Assembly: GCF_040227235.1 (NCBI RefSeq)
Contig: NZ_JBELNZ010000003.1
Location: forward strand, 310,001 to 374,000
DNA length: 64,000 nt
DNA from: Parafrigoribacterium_A soli
GTDB lineage: Bacteria > Actinomycetota > Actinomycetes > Actinomycetales > Microbacteriaceae
Reading direction: 5' to 3'
Under the pieces are notes generated by a model. That model was not told where the DNA came from. It ran no database searches and saw nothing but the letters and a program-made list of their open reading frames with translations. This document shows, in pieces, positions 8,207 to 16,844 of the stretch; position 1 is the first letter of the stretch; the number at the start of each line of letters is the position of its first letter. Position numbers and translations under genes: made by a program.

Positions 8207-9234
8207 CCACGACCGCCGGTGCGAAGCCGAACACCGCCACGCGTGTCCTGCAGCAGTTCCTGCACGCACGGGAGACCGGCATCCTCGTGGCTCTTGTCGT
8301 CGTGGTGGCTGTCACGACTGCCGTAAACCCGAGCTTCCTGTTCAGTTCCGACGGATTCCGCGACCTGCTCCTGACGCCGTCCATCCTCATCCTGCTCGCC
8401 GTAGGCCAGGCCGTTGTCATCATCACGCGCAATGTCGATCTCTCCGTCGGCTCCGTCGTGGGGCTCACCGCCTACCTCACGGGCCGACTCTTCATCGACA
8501 TCCCTGGGATTCCGATCGGTGCCGTGTTCCTCGCCGGACTCGGTCTCGGTGCGCTCCTCGGACTCGTCAACGGTGCACTGGTTGCGTTCGGCAGGGTGCC
8601 GGCGCTCGTGATCACGCTCGGTACCCTGTATGCCTATCGCGGCATCAACGTCGTGTGGACGGGCAGCAACCGCATCAACTCCTCCGACATGCCCCGCCCG
8701 TTTCTGGCGCTCGGCACGAACTCGCTGTTGTTCATTCCCTACCTGACGATCATCGCGGTTGTGGTGGCCTTGGCTGCGGGCTGGTACCTGCGGAACAAGC
8801 GCGGCGGACGAGAAATGTACGCGATCGGTTCAGACCCGGATGCCGCCGAGCTCTATGGCCTCAACGTCAAACGCAGCCTGCTGGTCGCTTTCGTACTCTG
8901 CGGTGCCCTCTCGGGGCTGGCTGGCGTGCTCTTCGCCGCCCGCTACGGCACGACGAACTCGCAGACCGGAAGCGGACTGGAGCTTCAAGCGGTTGGTGCT
9001 GCGGTCATCGGCGGGGTCGCGATCTTCGGTGGCAGCGGAACCGTCTATGGTGCGGCCATCGGCGCGATCCTCTTGCTCACCATTAACCGCGCCCTACCGA
9101 TCCTCGGCATTCAGGACTTCTGGCAGCAGGCCGTCGTCGGCGTTCTCATTATCGGCGCGATCGTGCTCGACCGCGTGCTCGCGGTACGACTGTCCAGACG
9201 GCTGGTCTCAGAACGGCAGGTTTCTCATGACTAA
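8203..9234 (+). CDS. rhaP: Rhamnose ABC importer permease 1
   Basis: 343 residues, RbsC-type permease of the BPD_transp_2 family with 8-10 hydrophobic spans. The diagnostic NVDLSVGSVVGLTAYLTG segment (about residues 78-95) and the C-terminal GGVAIFGGSGTVYGAAIGAI loop (about 267-286) are both present. The start overlaps rhaT by 4 bases and the end overlaps rhaQ by 8. It pairs with rhaQ to form a heterodimeric channel, as in rhizobial RhaPQ; the assignment of P versus Q follows gene order only. Confidence 0.9.
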   Translation: MTTTAGAKPNTATRVLQQFLHARETGILVALVVVVAVTTAVNPSFLFSSDGFRDLLLTPSILILLAVGQAVVIITRNVDLSVGSVVGLTAYLTGRLFIDIPGIPIGAVFLAGLGLGALLGLVNGALVAFGRVPALVITLGTLYAYRGINVVWTGSNRINSSDMPRPFLALGTNSLLFIPYLTIIAVVVALAAGWYLRNKRGGREMYAIGSDPDAAELYGLNVKRSLLVAFVLCGALSGLAGVLFAARYGTTNSQTGSGLELQAVGAAVIGGVAIFGGSGTVYGAAIGAILLLTINRALPILGIQDFWQQAVVGVLIIGAIVLDRVLAVRLSRRLVSERQVSHD

Positions 9235-10273
9235 TCCCGCCATCTCACTCAACGTCGAGAACGCACGCCACGGTGTCCTCGCGGACTACCGCAGACCGCT
9301 CTGGCAGCGCTGGCTGCTCACGCCGGAGATCGCCATCCTCGCCTCAGTCGTGGTCGTGTGGATCATCGCATCCGCCGTAGTTCCCTACTTCGGCACGACG
9401 ACAACCCTCGGCTTTCTGTTGCTGGATGCGACGCCCATCCTCATGATCGCCCTGCCGATGACGCTCGTGATCATCACGGGCGAAATCGACCTGTCGGTTG
9501 CCAGCACGATCGGGCTGAGCAGTGTCCTGCTCGGTGTGCTCACCAAAGCCGGGATGCCGATAGAGCTCGCGATGCTGAGCTGTCTTGCGGTGGGACTCCT
9601 GGCGGGCACGATCAACGGGTTCCTCGTGACCGTCGCCGGGCTACCCTCTCTCGCGGTGACGATCGGTACGCTCGCGCTGTTTCGCGGAATCGCCGTCGGA
9701 CTGCTGGGGACCACCGCCGTCACGACGTTCCCGCCGTTCTGGCAGAACCTCGCACAGGCTCGATTCGGAACGTCGGGAATTCCGGTCGTCATGGTGCTCG
9801 TGGTAGCGCTCATCGTCATCTTTGCGATTCTGCTGCACTTCACCGCCTTCGGCCGCGGACTTTTCGCGCTTGGCCTCAGCAAAGACACCGCGCTCTTCTC
9901 CGGCGTGCGAGTGAACCGCAGCAAGTTCATCTCGTTCCTTCTCACCGGAGTAGTCTCGGCCCTCGCCGGCATCTTCTGGACGCTGCGCTACGGCAGCGCC
10001 CGCGGTGACAATGCCATGGGGCTCGAGCTCGCCATCATCGCGGCCGTGCTGCTGGGCGGAGTCTCCATCTTCGGTGGCAAGGGTGCTCTGCACGGAGTGA
10101 TCGGTGGCGTGCTTCTGATCGGCGTGTTGCAGAGCTCGCTGCGCCTGGCCAACGTGAGTTCGGACGCAATCAACATCATCACCGGCGCGCTGCTCATCGC
10201 CTCAGTGCTCGCCCCACAGTTTCTTGTCTGGTTTCGGCGATTGCGACCGAGGAGCCATCCGGCAAGAAAATAG
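9227..10273 (+). CDS. rhaQ: Rhamnose ABC importer permease 2
   Basis: 348 residues from ATG 9227, which lies inside the last codons of rhaP (8-base overlap). It is a second RbsC-type permease with GEIDLSVASTIGLSSVLLG in the family position and GGVSIFGGKGALHGVIGGV near the C-terminus. The N-terminal ~30 residues are hydrophilic and cytoplasmic. The frame has an open extension far upstream inside rhaP, but only this start matches homologous proteins and operon spacing. It is followed by an 84-base gap with an operator-like dyad before rhaS. Confidence 0.9.
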   Translation: MTNPAISLNVENARHGVLADYRRPLWQRWLLTPEIAILASVVVVWIIASAVVPYFGTTTTLGFLLLDATPILMIALPMTLVIITGEIDLSVASTIGLSSVLLGVLTKAGMPIELAMLSCLAVGLLAGTINGFLVTVAGLPSLAVTIGTLALFRGIAVGLLGTTAVTTFPPFWQNLAQARFGTSGIPVVMVLVVALIVIFAILLHFTAFGRGLFALGLSKDTALFSGVRVNRSKFISFLLTGVVSALAGIFWTLRYGSARGDNAMGLELAIIAAVLLGGVSIFGGKGALHGVIGGVLLIGVLQSSLRLANVSSDAINIITGALLIASVLAPQFLVWFRRLRPRSHPARK

Positions 10274-10316
10274 ACGCTCTCGTGCACAGGAGCGCAACCT
10301 GCACAGGATGCCGAAT

Positions 10317-10330
10317 CTGAAACGATTCAG
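10317..10330 (+). promoter_or_regulatory. Operator-like dyad upstream of rhaS
   Basis: CTGAAACGATTCAG has perfect 5-base arms (CTGAA/TTCAG) and contains the same AAACGATTCA found before rhaT. A 9-base direct repeat TGCACAGGA (10283-10291 and 10300-10308) lies just upstream. This suggests rhaS has its own regulated promoter in addition to read-through from rhaQ. The rhaS ribosome site is AAAGGAAG about 8 bases before the ATG. Confidence 0.5.
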
Positions 10331-10357
10331 CACCATCAATCGAAAGGAAGAACAGAG

Positions 10358-11401
10358 ATGTTGTTTCACACCAAGCGCAAGACTCTTGCTCGCGCCCTCA
10401 GCCTGACGGCAGCCGCCGTCGCCCTCGCGGTCGTGGCCACCGGCTGTTCCAGCGGGGGCACTACAGGCGCCAAGTCGGGCGGCGATCACAACTACAAGAT
10501 CACCTTCCTGCCTAAGAACCTCGGCAATGCCTACTTCGACACCTCCGACAAGGGTGGCGAGAAGGCGATAAAGGAGTTCAAGGGGACCTACGCAGAGGTC
10601 GGTCCCGCAACCGCAACCGCAGACGCTCAGGTCAGCTACATCAACACGCTGACGCAGCAGCAGGTCGGAGCGATCGTCCTCTCGGCCAATGACCCGACCG
10701 CGCTCGGCAGCGCACTCACCCAGGCGAAGCAGGCCGGCGTGAAGATCGTCACGTTCGACTCCGATACGGATGCGAAGTACCGCGACATCTTTATCAACCA
10801 GGCGACCGCAGAAGGCATCGCCAAGATCCAGGTCGACCTGATCACCAAGGAGATCGGCGATGCCGGCGACATCGCGATTCTGTCGGCCTCGGCGAACGCG
10901 ACGAACCAGAACGCCTGGATCGACCTGATGAAGAAGGATCTGGCAGCAAATCACCCCAGTGTGAAGCTCGTCGACACCGTCTACGGCAATGACGACGACC
11001 AGACCTCCTTCGACAAGACGGCAGCACTGCTCTCCACCCACCCCAACCTCAAGGGCATCGTCTCTCCCACCACGGTCGGCATCGCGGCAGCAGCTCGCTA
11101 CCTGTCCACGTCTGCCTTCAAGGGCAAGGTCGCGCTCACCGGTCTCGGCACCCCTAACCAGATGCGCGACTACGTGAACGACGGCACTGTGACGGCGTTC
11201 GCACTGTGGAACCCGGCCGACCTCGGCTACCTGGCCTCCTACGCGGCCAAGGCGCTGATCGATGGCACGATCACGGGCAAGAAGGGCGACACCTTCAAGG
11301 CCGGCTCCCTCGGCAGCTTCACGGTCGGCGACAAGGGCACCGTTCTTCTCGGCGACCCGTACACCTTCACGAAGGACAACATTTCGAAGTTCAACTTCTA
11401 G
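10358..11401 (+). CDS. rhaS: Rhamnose-binding lipoprotein of the ABC importer
   Basis: 347 residues. A lipoprotein signal (basic MLFHTKRKTLARALSL, hydrophobic stretch, lipobox VATGC with Cys30) anchors it to the outer face of the membrane. The mature part is a type I periplasmic-binding fold (Peripla_BP_4) with ITFLPKNLGNAYFD at the start and IVLSANDPTALGSAL in the sugar-binding region, as in RhaS of rhizobia. It lies fourth in the importer operon and is followed by a strong hairpin that may raise its mRNA level relative to the genes downstream. Confidence 0.9.
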   Translation: MLFHTKRKTLARALSLTAAAVALAVVATGCSSGGTTGAKSGGDHNYKITFLPKNLGNAYFDTSDKGGEKAIKEFKGTYAEVGPATATADAQVSYINTLTQQQVGAIVLSANDPTALGSALTQAKQAGVKIVTFDSDTDAKYRDIFINQATAEGIAKIQVDLITKEIGDAGDIAILSASANATNQNAWIDLMKKDLAANHPSVKLVDTVYGNDDDQTSFDKTAALLSTHPNLKGIVSPTTVGIAAAARYLSTSAFKGKVALTGLGTPNQMRDYVNDGTVTAFALWNPADLGYLASYAAKALIDGTITGKKGDTFKAGSLGSFTVGDKGTVLLGDPYTFTKDNISKFNF

Positions 11402-11428
11402 ACCCGCTTCACCGCAGTCCAGCACGAC

Positions 11429-11470
11429 CCGGGCCAGCACGCTGCCAAGCAGGCAACGCTGCTGGCCCGG
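11429..11470 (+). terminator. Strong hairpin between rhaS and rhaM (attenuator or mRNA stabiliser)
   Basis: CCGGGCCAGCA (11429-11439) pairs perfectly with TGCTGGCCCGG (11460-11470), with an inner TGCC/GGCA stem. There is no T-run after it, so it is more likely a partial terminator or a 3' processing barrier that sets the ratio of binding protein to catabolic enzymes than a full stop. Confidence 0.6.
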
Positions 11471-11513
11471 CACCACAGACCACAGCATTGACGAGTGAAG
11501 GAAGAGGAGCACA

Positions 11514-11897
11514 GTGCGGAGAGTCTGCTTCCAACTGCAGGTGAAGCCCGCGCGCATCGACGAATACCGCGCGCGCCACGCGGCCGTCTGGCCCGACATG
11601 CTGCACGCCCTCGCCTCCACCGGATGGCACAACTACTCGATCTTCCTGCGCCCGGATGGCCTGCTCATCGGATACTTCGAAACCCCTTCGCTCGAGACTG
11701 CGCAGGCGGGTATGGCGGCCACCGAGGTCAACGCCAGATGGCAGAGCGAGATGGCCGAGTTCTTCGACGACCTCGGCGACGAGGCACCCGACACGGGATT
11801 TCTCGTACTCGACGAGATCTTCAACCTTGAGGAGCAGTTGGCGACATCCGCCAGCGCTGACCTCACCAGCACCACAGAGAATAGGACAGAACCATGA
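11514..11897 (+). CDS. rhaM: L-rhamnose mutarotase
   Basis: 127 residues from GTG 11514 with a GGAAGAGGAG ribosome site. The family pattern is clear: VCFQLQVKPARIDEYRARH, VWPDMLHAL and GWHNYSIFL, the last two holding catalytic and sugar-contact residues of RhaM/RhaU. The enzyme interconverts alpha and beta rhamnopyranose, supplying the anomer used by the isomerase. It is about 20 residues longer than the usual ~104, with a Ser/Thr-rich tail after LDEIFNLEEQLAT. The stop overlaps the rhaI start (ATGA). Confidence 0.92.
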   Translation: MRRVCFQLQVKPARIDEYRARHAAVWPDMLHALASTGWHNYSIFLRPDGLLIGYFETPSLETAQAGMAATEVNARWQSEMAEFFDDLGDEAPDTGFLVLDEIFNLEEQLATSASADLTSTTENRTEP

Positions 11898-13060
11898 CCA
11901 CGTTCGCCTCGATCACGCCCCTGCTCGAGCAGCAGGCCATCGAACTCCCCTCCTGGGCGTTCGGCAACTCGGGCACACGGTTCAAGGTCTTCGGCACGCC
12001 CGGCACACCGCGCACCCCACAGGAGAAGATCGCGGATGCCGCCCAGGTCAATAAGTACACGGCACTTTCTCCGACGGTCGCCCTGCACATCCCGTGGGAC
12101 AAGGTCGACGACTACGCCGCGCTCGGACGCTTCGCGGAGGACCACGGCGTCGCACTCGGCACGATCAACAGCAACACCTTCCAGGACGACGCCTACAAGT
12201 TCGGCAGCCTCACCCACGCGGATGCCGCCGTCCGTCAGAAGGCGATCGACCACCACTTCGAGTGCATCGACATCATGAACGTCACGGGTTCCCGCGACCT
12301 CAAGATCTGGCTCGCGGACGGCACTAACTATCCGGGCCAGGGCGACATCCGTGCACGCCAGGATCGACTCGCGGCGTCGCTCGCGACGATCTACGAGCGC
12401 ATCGGGGAATCCCAGCGGCTCGTGCTCGAGTACAAGTTCTTCGAGCCCGCTTTCTACCACACGGATGTTCCCGACTGGGGAACCTCCTACGCGCAGGTGG
12501 CGGCCCTCGGCGAACGGGCGATGGTCTGCCTCGACACCGGCCACCACGCGCCGGGCACCAACATCGAGTTCATCGTGATGCAGCTGCTTCGCCTCGGCAA
12601 ACTCGGCTCCTTCGACTTCAACTCACGCTTCTACGCCGACGACGACCTCATCGTCGGCGCAGCAGATCCGTTCCAGCTGTTCAGGATCCTGTACGAGGTG
12701 ATCCGTGGCGGCGGCTACGGCACGGGCGGCGATGTGGCATTCATGCTCGACCAGTGCCACAACATCGAAGACAAGATTCCGGGGCAGATCCGCTCCGTGC
12801 TCAACGTGCAGGAGATGACCGCGCGGGCGCTGCTGGTCGATACCGAGGCGCTCGCCGCCGCCCAGGCCGCGAACGACGTGCTCGCGGCCAACGGCATCCT
12901 CATGGACGCCTTCTACACGGATGTGCGCCCGCAGCTCGCGGAGTGGCGCGAGTCCCGCGGGCTGGCTGGAGATCCGATGGCTGCCTATGCGGCATCCGGA
13001 TACCAGGCCGCTATCGCCGCCGATCGCGTCGGCGGCCAGCAGGCCAGCTGGGGCGCGTGA
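11894..13060 (+). CDS. rhaI: L-rhamnose isomerase (xylose-isomerase-like type)
   Basis: 388 residues, TIM-barrel isomerase of the Pseudomonas stutzeri RhaI type rather than E. coli RhaA. Metal-ligand segments are recognisable: LEYKFFEPAFYH (Glu), CLDTGHHAPGTNIE (Asp and His) and FDFNSRFYADDDL (Asp residues), in family order. It converts L-rhamnose to L-rhamnulose in the cytoplasm. Translation is coupled to rhaM by ATGA, and rhaD follows after 34 bases. The N-terminal GNSGTRFKVFGTPGTPRTP is typical of actinobacterial versions. Confidence 0.93.
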   Translation: MTTFASITPLLEQQAIELPSWAFGNSGTRFKVFGTPGTPRTPQEKIADAAQVNKYTALSPTVALHIPWDKVDDYAALGRFAEDHGVALGTINSNTFQDDAYKFGSLTHADAAVRQKAIDHHFECIDIMNVTGSRDLKIWLADGTNYPGQGDIRARQDRLAASLATIYERIGESQRLVLEYKFFEPAFYHTDVPDWGTSYAQVAALGERAMVCLDTGHHAPGTNIEFIVMQLLRLGKLGSFDFNSRFYADDDLIVGAADPFQLFRILYEVIRGGGYGTGGDVAFMLDQCHNIEDKIPGQIRSVLNVQEMTARALLVDTEALAAAQAANDVLAANGILMDAFYTDVRPQLAEWRESRGLAGDPMAAYAASGYQAAIAADRVGGQQASWGA

Positions 13061-13094
13061 TCTCGTGACCTCGTCGACAGAACGGAACAGCACC

Positions 13095-15185
13095 ATGACC
13101 AACCCCACGGCAGCCGAACTCATCGCCCGCAGCAACCGCCTCGGAGCGAACCCGCGCAACACCAACTACGCCGGCGGCAACACCTCGGCGAAGGGCACGG
13201 AGACCGATCCCGTGACGGGCGAACCGGTGGAACTGCTCTGGGTCAAGGGCTCGGGCGGAGACCTCGGCACCCTCACCGAACAGGGCCTCGCCGTGCTGCG
13301 GCTCGATCGCCTGCGCGCGCTCTCGGGTGTGTACCCGGGGGTCGAGCGCGAAGACGAGATGGTGGCCGCCTTCGACTACGTGCTGCACGGCAAGGGCGGG
13401 GCCGCGCCGTCAATCGACACCGCCATGCACGGGCTCGTGGATGCGGCGCACGTTGACCACCTGCATCCGGATTCTGGCATCGCGTTCGCGACCGCGGTCG
13501 ACGGCGAGGAGCTCACCGCTAAGGCCTTCGGCGAGAAGGTCGTCTGGGTGCCGTGGCGTCGGCCCGGCTGGCAGCTGGGCGAGGACATCGCGGCGATCAA
13601 GCGGGAGAATCCGGAGGCGATCGGCTGCATTCTCGGCGGCCACGGAATCACCGCCTGGGGTGCGACTTCCGATGAGGCCGAGGCGAATAGCCTGTGGATC
13701 ATCAAGACCGCCGACGCCTACATTCGCGAGCACGGCGACACCGACCCCTTCGGAACCGTCCTTGATGGTTACAGCGCTCTGACGGAGCCAGAGCGTCGCG
13801 CGAAGGCGGCAGCGATCGCACCCACGCTGCGGGGCCTGGTCTCCACCGACCGGGTACAGGTGGGGCACTTCACGGATGCCGAGGTCGTGCTCGACTTCCT
13901 GTCGCGCTCCGAGCACCCCCGCCTCGCAGCTCTCGGCACCAGCTGCCCCGACCACTTCCTGCGCACCAAGGTGAAGCCGCTCGTGCTCGACCTGCCGGCG
14001 GCGGCATCCGTCGAAGAGACGATCGCGCGACTGCGGGAGCTGCACGAGCAGTACCGCGCCGATTACCAGGCGTACTACGAACGCGGGGTTGCTGCCAACG
14101 GCCCTTCGACAGGCTCAGGGAACGAATCGGTCGCTGAGCTTGTCGAAGCGCCCGTACCCGCGATGCGCGGCGCAGATCCGCTCATCGTGCTCATCCCTGG
14201 CGTCGGCATGTTCAGCTACGGCGCCAATAAACAGACCGCGCGCGTCGCTGGCGAGTTCTACGTGAACGCCATCAACGTGATGCGCGGCGCGGAGGCCATC
14301 TCGAGCTACGCGCCCATTCCCGAGAGCGAGAAGTTCCGCATCGAGTACTGGGCGCTCGAGGAAGCCAAGCTGCAGCGGATGCCGAAGCCCAGGCCGCTCG
14401 CATCGCGCGTTGCGCTCGTCACGGGTGCGGCATCCGGTATCGGCAAGGCCATCGCGACGCGTCTCGCCGCGGAGGGTGCCTGCGTCGTGATCGCCGACCT
14501 CGACCTGGAGAAGGCGCAGGCTGCAGCGGCCGAGCTTGGGAACACGGATGTCGCGATCGGCGTCCAGTCGGATGTCACCGACGAGCGCCAGGTGCAGGCC
14601 GCGGTCGACGCCGCGGTTCTCGCGTTCGGCGGACTCGACCTGGTCGTCAACAACGCGGGACTCTCGCTCTCCAAGTCGCTGCTCGAGACCACGGTCGCCG
14701 ACTGGGACCTGCAGCATAATGTGATGGCCAAGGGTTCGTTCCTCGTCAGCCGTGCAGCCGCGAAGGTCCTGATCGACCAGAAGCTCGGCGGGGACATCGT
14801 CTACATCTCCTCGAAGAACTCGGTCTTCGCCGGGCCCAACAACATCGCATACTCCGCGACCAAGGCTGATCAGGCGCACCAGGTGCGACTGCTCGCGGCG
14901 GAGCTCGGCGAGTACGGCGTGCGCGTCAACGGCATCAACCCCGACGGGGTGGTGCGCGGTTCCGGCATCTTCGCCGGAGGCTGGGGTGCGAAGCGAGCCG
15001 CCGTGTATGGCGTGCCGGAGGAGAAGCTCGGCGAGTACTACGCGCAGCGCACGCTGCTCAAGCGCGAGGTACTGCCGGAGAACGTCGCGAACGCGGTGTT
15101 CGTGCTCTGCTCCTCCGACCTCGACCACACGACCGGGCTGCACATCCCGGTGGATGCCGGGGTCGCGGCGGCCTTCCTGCGATGA
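13095..15185 (+). CDS. rhaD: Bifunctional rhamnulose-1-phosphate aldolase / short-chain alcohol dehydrogenase
   Basis: 696 residues from ATG 13095. The N-terminal class II aldolase domain (about 1-390) has the metal motif HVDHLHPDS and cleaves rhamnulose-1-phosphate to DHAP and L-lactaldehyde. The C-terminal SDR domain (about 435-696) has TGAASGIG (442-449), NNAG and Y586-S-A-T-K590, and oxidises lactaldehyde. This fused RhaEW/YuxG-type protein is common in Gram-positive bacteria. An oddity is the peptide PSTGSGNESVAELVEAP (from about residue 337), encoded by an inverted repeat (14104-14148) inserted in the aldolase part without breaking the frame. A long palindrome separates the gene from rhaB. 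Confidence 0.93.
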   Translation: MTNPTAAELIARSNRLGANPRNTNYAGGNTSAKGTETDPVTGEPVELLWVKGSGGDLGTLTEQGLAVLRLDRLRALSGVYPGVEREDEMVAAFDYVLHGKGGAAPSIDTAMHGLVDAAHVDHLHPDSGIAFATAVDGEELTAKAFGEKVVWVPWRRPGWQLGEDIAAIKRENPEAIGCILGGHGITAWGATSDEAEANSLWIIKTADAYIREHGDTDPFGTVLDGYSALTEPERRAKAAAIAPTLRGLVSTDRVQVGHFTDAEVVLDFLSRSEHPRLAALGTSCPDHFLRTKVKPLVLDLPAAASVEETIARLRELHEQYRADYQAYYERGVAANGPSTGSGNESVAELVEAPVPAMRGADPLIVLIPGVGMFSYGANKQTARVAGEFYVNAINVMRGAEAISSYAPIPESEKFRIEYWALEEAKLQRMPKPRPLASRVALVTGAASGIGKAIATRLAAEGACVVIADLDLEKAQAAAAELGNTDVAIGVQSDVTDERQVQAAVDAAVLAFGGLDLVVNNAGLSLSKSLLETTVADWDLQHNVMAKGSFLVSRAAAKVLIDQKLGGDIVYISSKNSVFAGPNNIAYSATKADQAHQVRLLAAELGEYGVRVNGINPDGVVRGSGIFAGGWGAKRAAVYGVPEEKLGEYYAQRTLLKREVLPENVANAVFVLCSSDLDHTTGLHIPVDAGVAAAFLR
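14104..14148. repeat. Palindromic repeat family A, full copy inside rhaD
   Basis: CTTCGACAGGCTCAG (14104-14118) and CTGAGCTTGTCGAAG (14134-14148) are inverted copies with one mismatch around a 15-base loop. The element is read through in frame by rhaD. Other copies in this window are at 25930-25976, 29977-29991, 56717-56731 and, degraded, at 60880-60937. Confidence 0.85.
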
Positions 15186-15197
15186 CCACTTCCCGAA

Positions 15198-15257
15198 GGC
15201 TGTCGTTTGTCGCGAGGGCCGCTGTTCGAACGACAGCCCTCGCGACAAACGGCAGCC
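15198..15257. repeat. Long palindrome between rhaD and rhaB (repeat family C)
   Basis: A 21-base arm at 15198-15218 is repeated inverted at 15237-15257 with a single mismatch, around an 18-base loop that itself contains TTCGAA. The core arm sequence is GTTTGTCGCGAGGG / CCCTCGCGACAAAC. It begins 13 bases after the rhaD stop and ends 24 bases before the rhaB start. No T-run follows. It may act as a processing or attenuation hairpin, and its form suggests a mobile palindromic unit. Confidence 0.7.
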
Positions 15258-15281
15258 GTCGACGTGAAATTGGGCCTGGGA

Positions 15282-16706
15282 ATGACTAGCGCGGTCGCGG
15301 CGGTCGACCTCGGCGCGACGAGCGGGCGGGTCATGCTCGGCTACGTCGGCCACAACGAACTGAGTCTGCGGCCAGTCGCGCGCTTTCCGAACGGGCCCGT
15401 GACGGCGCTAGACGGCCTGCACTGGAACATCACCGGTCTCTACCGCCAGGTCATCGGCGGCCTCGCCTCCACCCTGCGCGAAGAGCCCGGCGTGCTCAGT
15501 ATCGGCGTCGATTCCTGGGCCGTCGACTACGCGCTGCTGAGCGGCGGGCGGATGCTGGCCGAGCCGTTCCACTACCGCGACGAGCGCACTGCGGCCGCCG
15601 TGGCATCCGTTCACGGCGTGGTCAGCCCCACCGAGCTGTACGCGCGCAACGGGCTGCAGTTCCTGCCCTTCAACACGCTGTACCAGTTGACGGCCGACCG
15701 CCTCTCGGGGCGTCTGGGCGACGTCGACGAATTTCTGCTCGTGCCCGACCTGCTGAACTTATGGCTCACCGGCGAGCATCGGGCCGAGCGCAGCAATGCG
15801 TCGACCACGGGGCTGCTGAACCTCGCCACCGGCGACTGGGACGACGAGCTCGTCGCGCGCCTCGGGCTCCCGCGTGCGATGTTCCCCGCGCTCACGGGTG
15901 CCGGCGTCACAGTCGGCGGGCTGCTGCCGGGGGTGGCCGTCGAGATCGGGGCCGGACTGGCGGTGTCGGTGACCGCCGTCGGGTCGCACGACACGGCATC
16001 CGCGGTCGTCGCCATTCCCGCGACCACCGACGACTTCGCCTACATCTCCTGCGGCACCTGGGGGCTTGTCGGTGTCGAGCTCGACGAACCCGTGCTCACC
16101 GAGGAGAGCCGTCTCGCGAACTTCACCAACGAGGGGGGCGTCGACGGCCGGATGCGGTTTCTGCACAACGTGATGGGGCTGTGGCTACTGAGCGAGTCAG
16201 TGCGCGCGTGGGAACGGGAGGACGCACCCATCGACCTGGGCGCGCTGCTCGGCGCGGCCGCCGCTGTCACCTCGACCGTGCCACTCTTCGACGCGAACGA
16301 CGAGCGCTTCCTGGCCCCGGGCGACATGCCGACGCGCATTGCGCAGTGGCTGACCGAGCGCGGGCTGCCTGTGCCGCAGAGCCGAGCCGAGTTCGTGCGC
16401 TGCATTCTCGAGAGCCTTGCGGATGCCTTTGCCACGGCCGTGCACACCGCCTCAGAGCTGTCGGGAAAGCGCGTCTCGGTCATCCACCTGGTCGGGGGCG
16501 GTTCGCAGAACGAGCTGCTCTGCCAGCTCACGGCCAACCGCAGCGGCCTTGTGGTGCTCGCCGGCCCGGTCGAGGCGACCGCGATCGGTAATGTGCTCGT
16601 GCAGGCGCGCGCCCAGGGCGCGGTGCGCGGAGACCTCGAAACGCTGCGCGCTCTCGTCGCGGCGGCCTTCCGCCCCGTCGCGTTCACGCCGCAGCCCGCG
16701 CGCTGA
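15282..16706 (+). CDS. rhaB: Rhamnulokinase
   Basis: 474 residues from ATG 15282; GTG 15264 is an alternative, and a start at 15207 would lie inside the palindrome. FGGY-family sugar kinase: N-terminal AAVDLGATSGRVMLG (phosphate-1 loop), WAVDYALL, the conserved HDTASAVVAIP and SCGTWGLVG of the second domain, and GGGSQNELLCQLTANRSG near the C-terminus. It phosphorylates L-rhamnulose for RhaD. It is the last gene of the rhamnose operon and is convergent with the beta-glucosidase gene. Confidence 0.92.
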   Translation: MTSAVAAVDLGATSGRVMLGYVGHNELSLRPVARFPNGPVTALDGLHWNITGLYRQVIGGLASTLREEPGVLSIGVDSWAVDYALLSGGRMLAEPFHYRDERTAAAVASVHGVVSPTELYARNGLQFLPFNTLYQLTADRLSGRLGDVDEFLLVPDLLNLWLTGEHRAERSNASTTGLLNLATGDWDDELVARLGLPRAMFPALTGAGVTVGGLLPGVAVEIGAGLAVSVTAVGSHDTASAVVAIPATTDDFAYISCGTWGLVGVELDEPVLTEESRLANFTNEGGVDGRMRFLHNVMGLWLLSESVRAWEREDAPIDLGALLGAAAAVTSTVPLFDANDERFLAPGDMPTRIAQWLTERGLPVPQSRAEFVRCILESLADAFATAVHTASELSGKRVSVIHLVGGGSQNELLCQLTANRSGLVVLAGPVEATAIGNVLVQARAQGAVRGDLETLRALVAAAFRPVAFTPQPAR

Positions 16707-16721
16707 CCCGCGATCACTTCG

Positions 16722-16807
16722 TAACTCAGGCAGATTGGCGGCGCCGCGCACGGGACCCCGAGATTTCCGGCAGCGCCGGCGAACTCACGCGCAAACAGCC
16801 TGAGTTA
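16722..16807. repeat. Inverted-repeat-bounded intergenic segment (rhaB / GH3)
   Basis: TAACTCAGGC (16722-16731) and GCCTGAGTTA (16798-16807) are perfect 10-base inverted ends of an 86-base segment. Just after the right end, TTATGCAGGGTGC and TTACGCAGGGCGC are near-identical direct repeats. The segment fills most of the gap between two convergent genes. It could be a small palindromic element or a bidirectional terminator relic; no coding potential was seen. Confidence 0.45.
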
Positions 16808-16844
16808 TGCAGGGTGCTGACTTACGCAGGGCGCCGCGGCGGTG

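Noticed and set aside
15207..15281. Earlier start of rhaB inside the long palindrome
   Set aside because: Would place the start in a stable hairpin and adds residues (MSRGPLFERQPSRQ) unlike any kinase N-terminus.
14115..15353. 412-codon minus-strand frame opposite rhaD
   Set aside because: Shadow of rhaD and of the palindrome; no domain recognisable.
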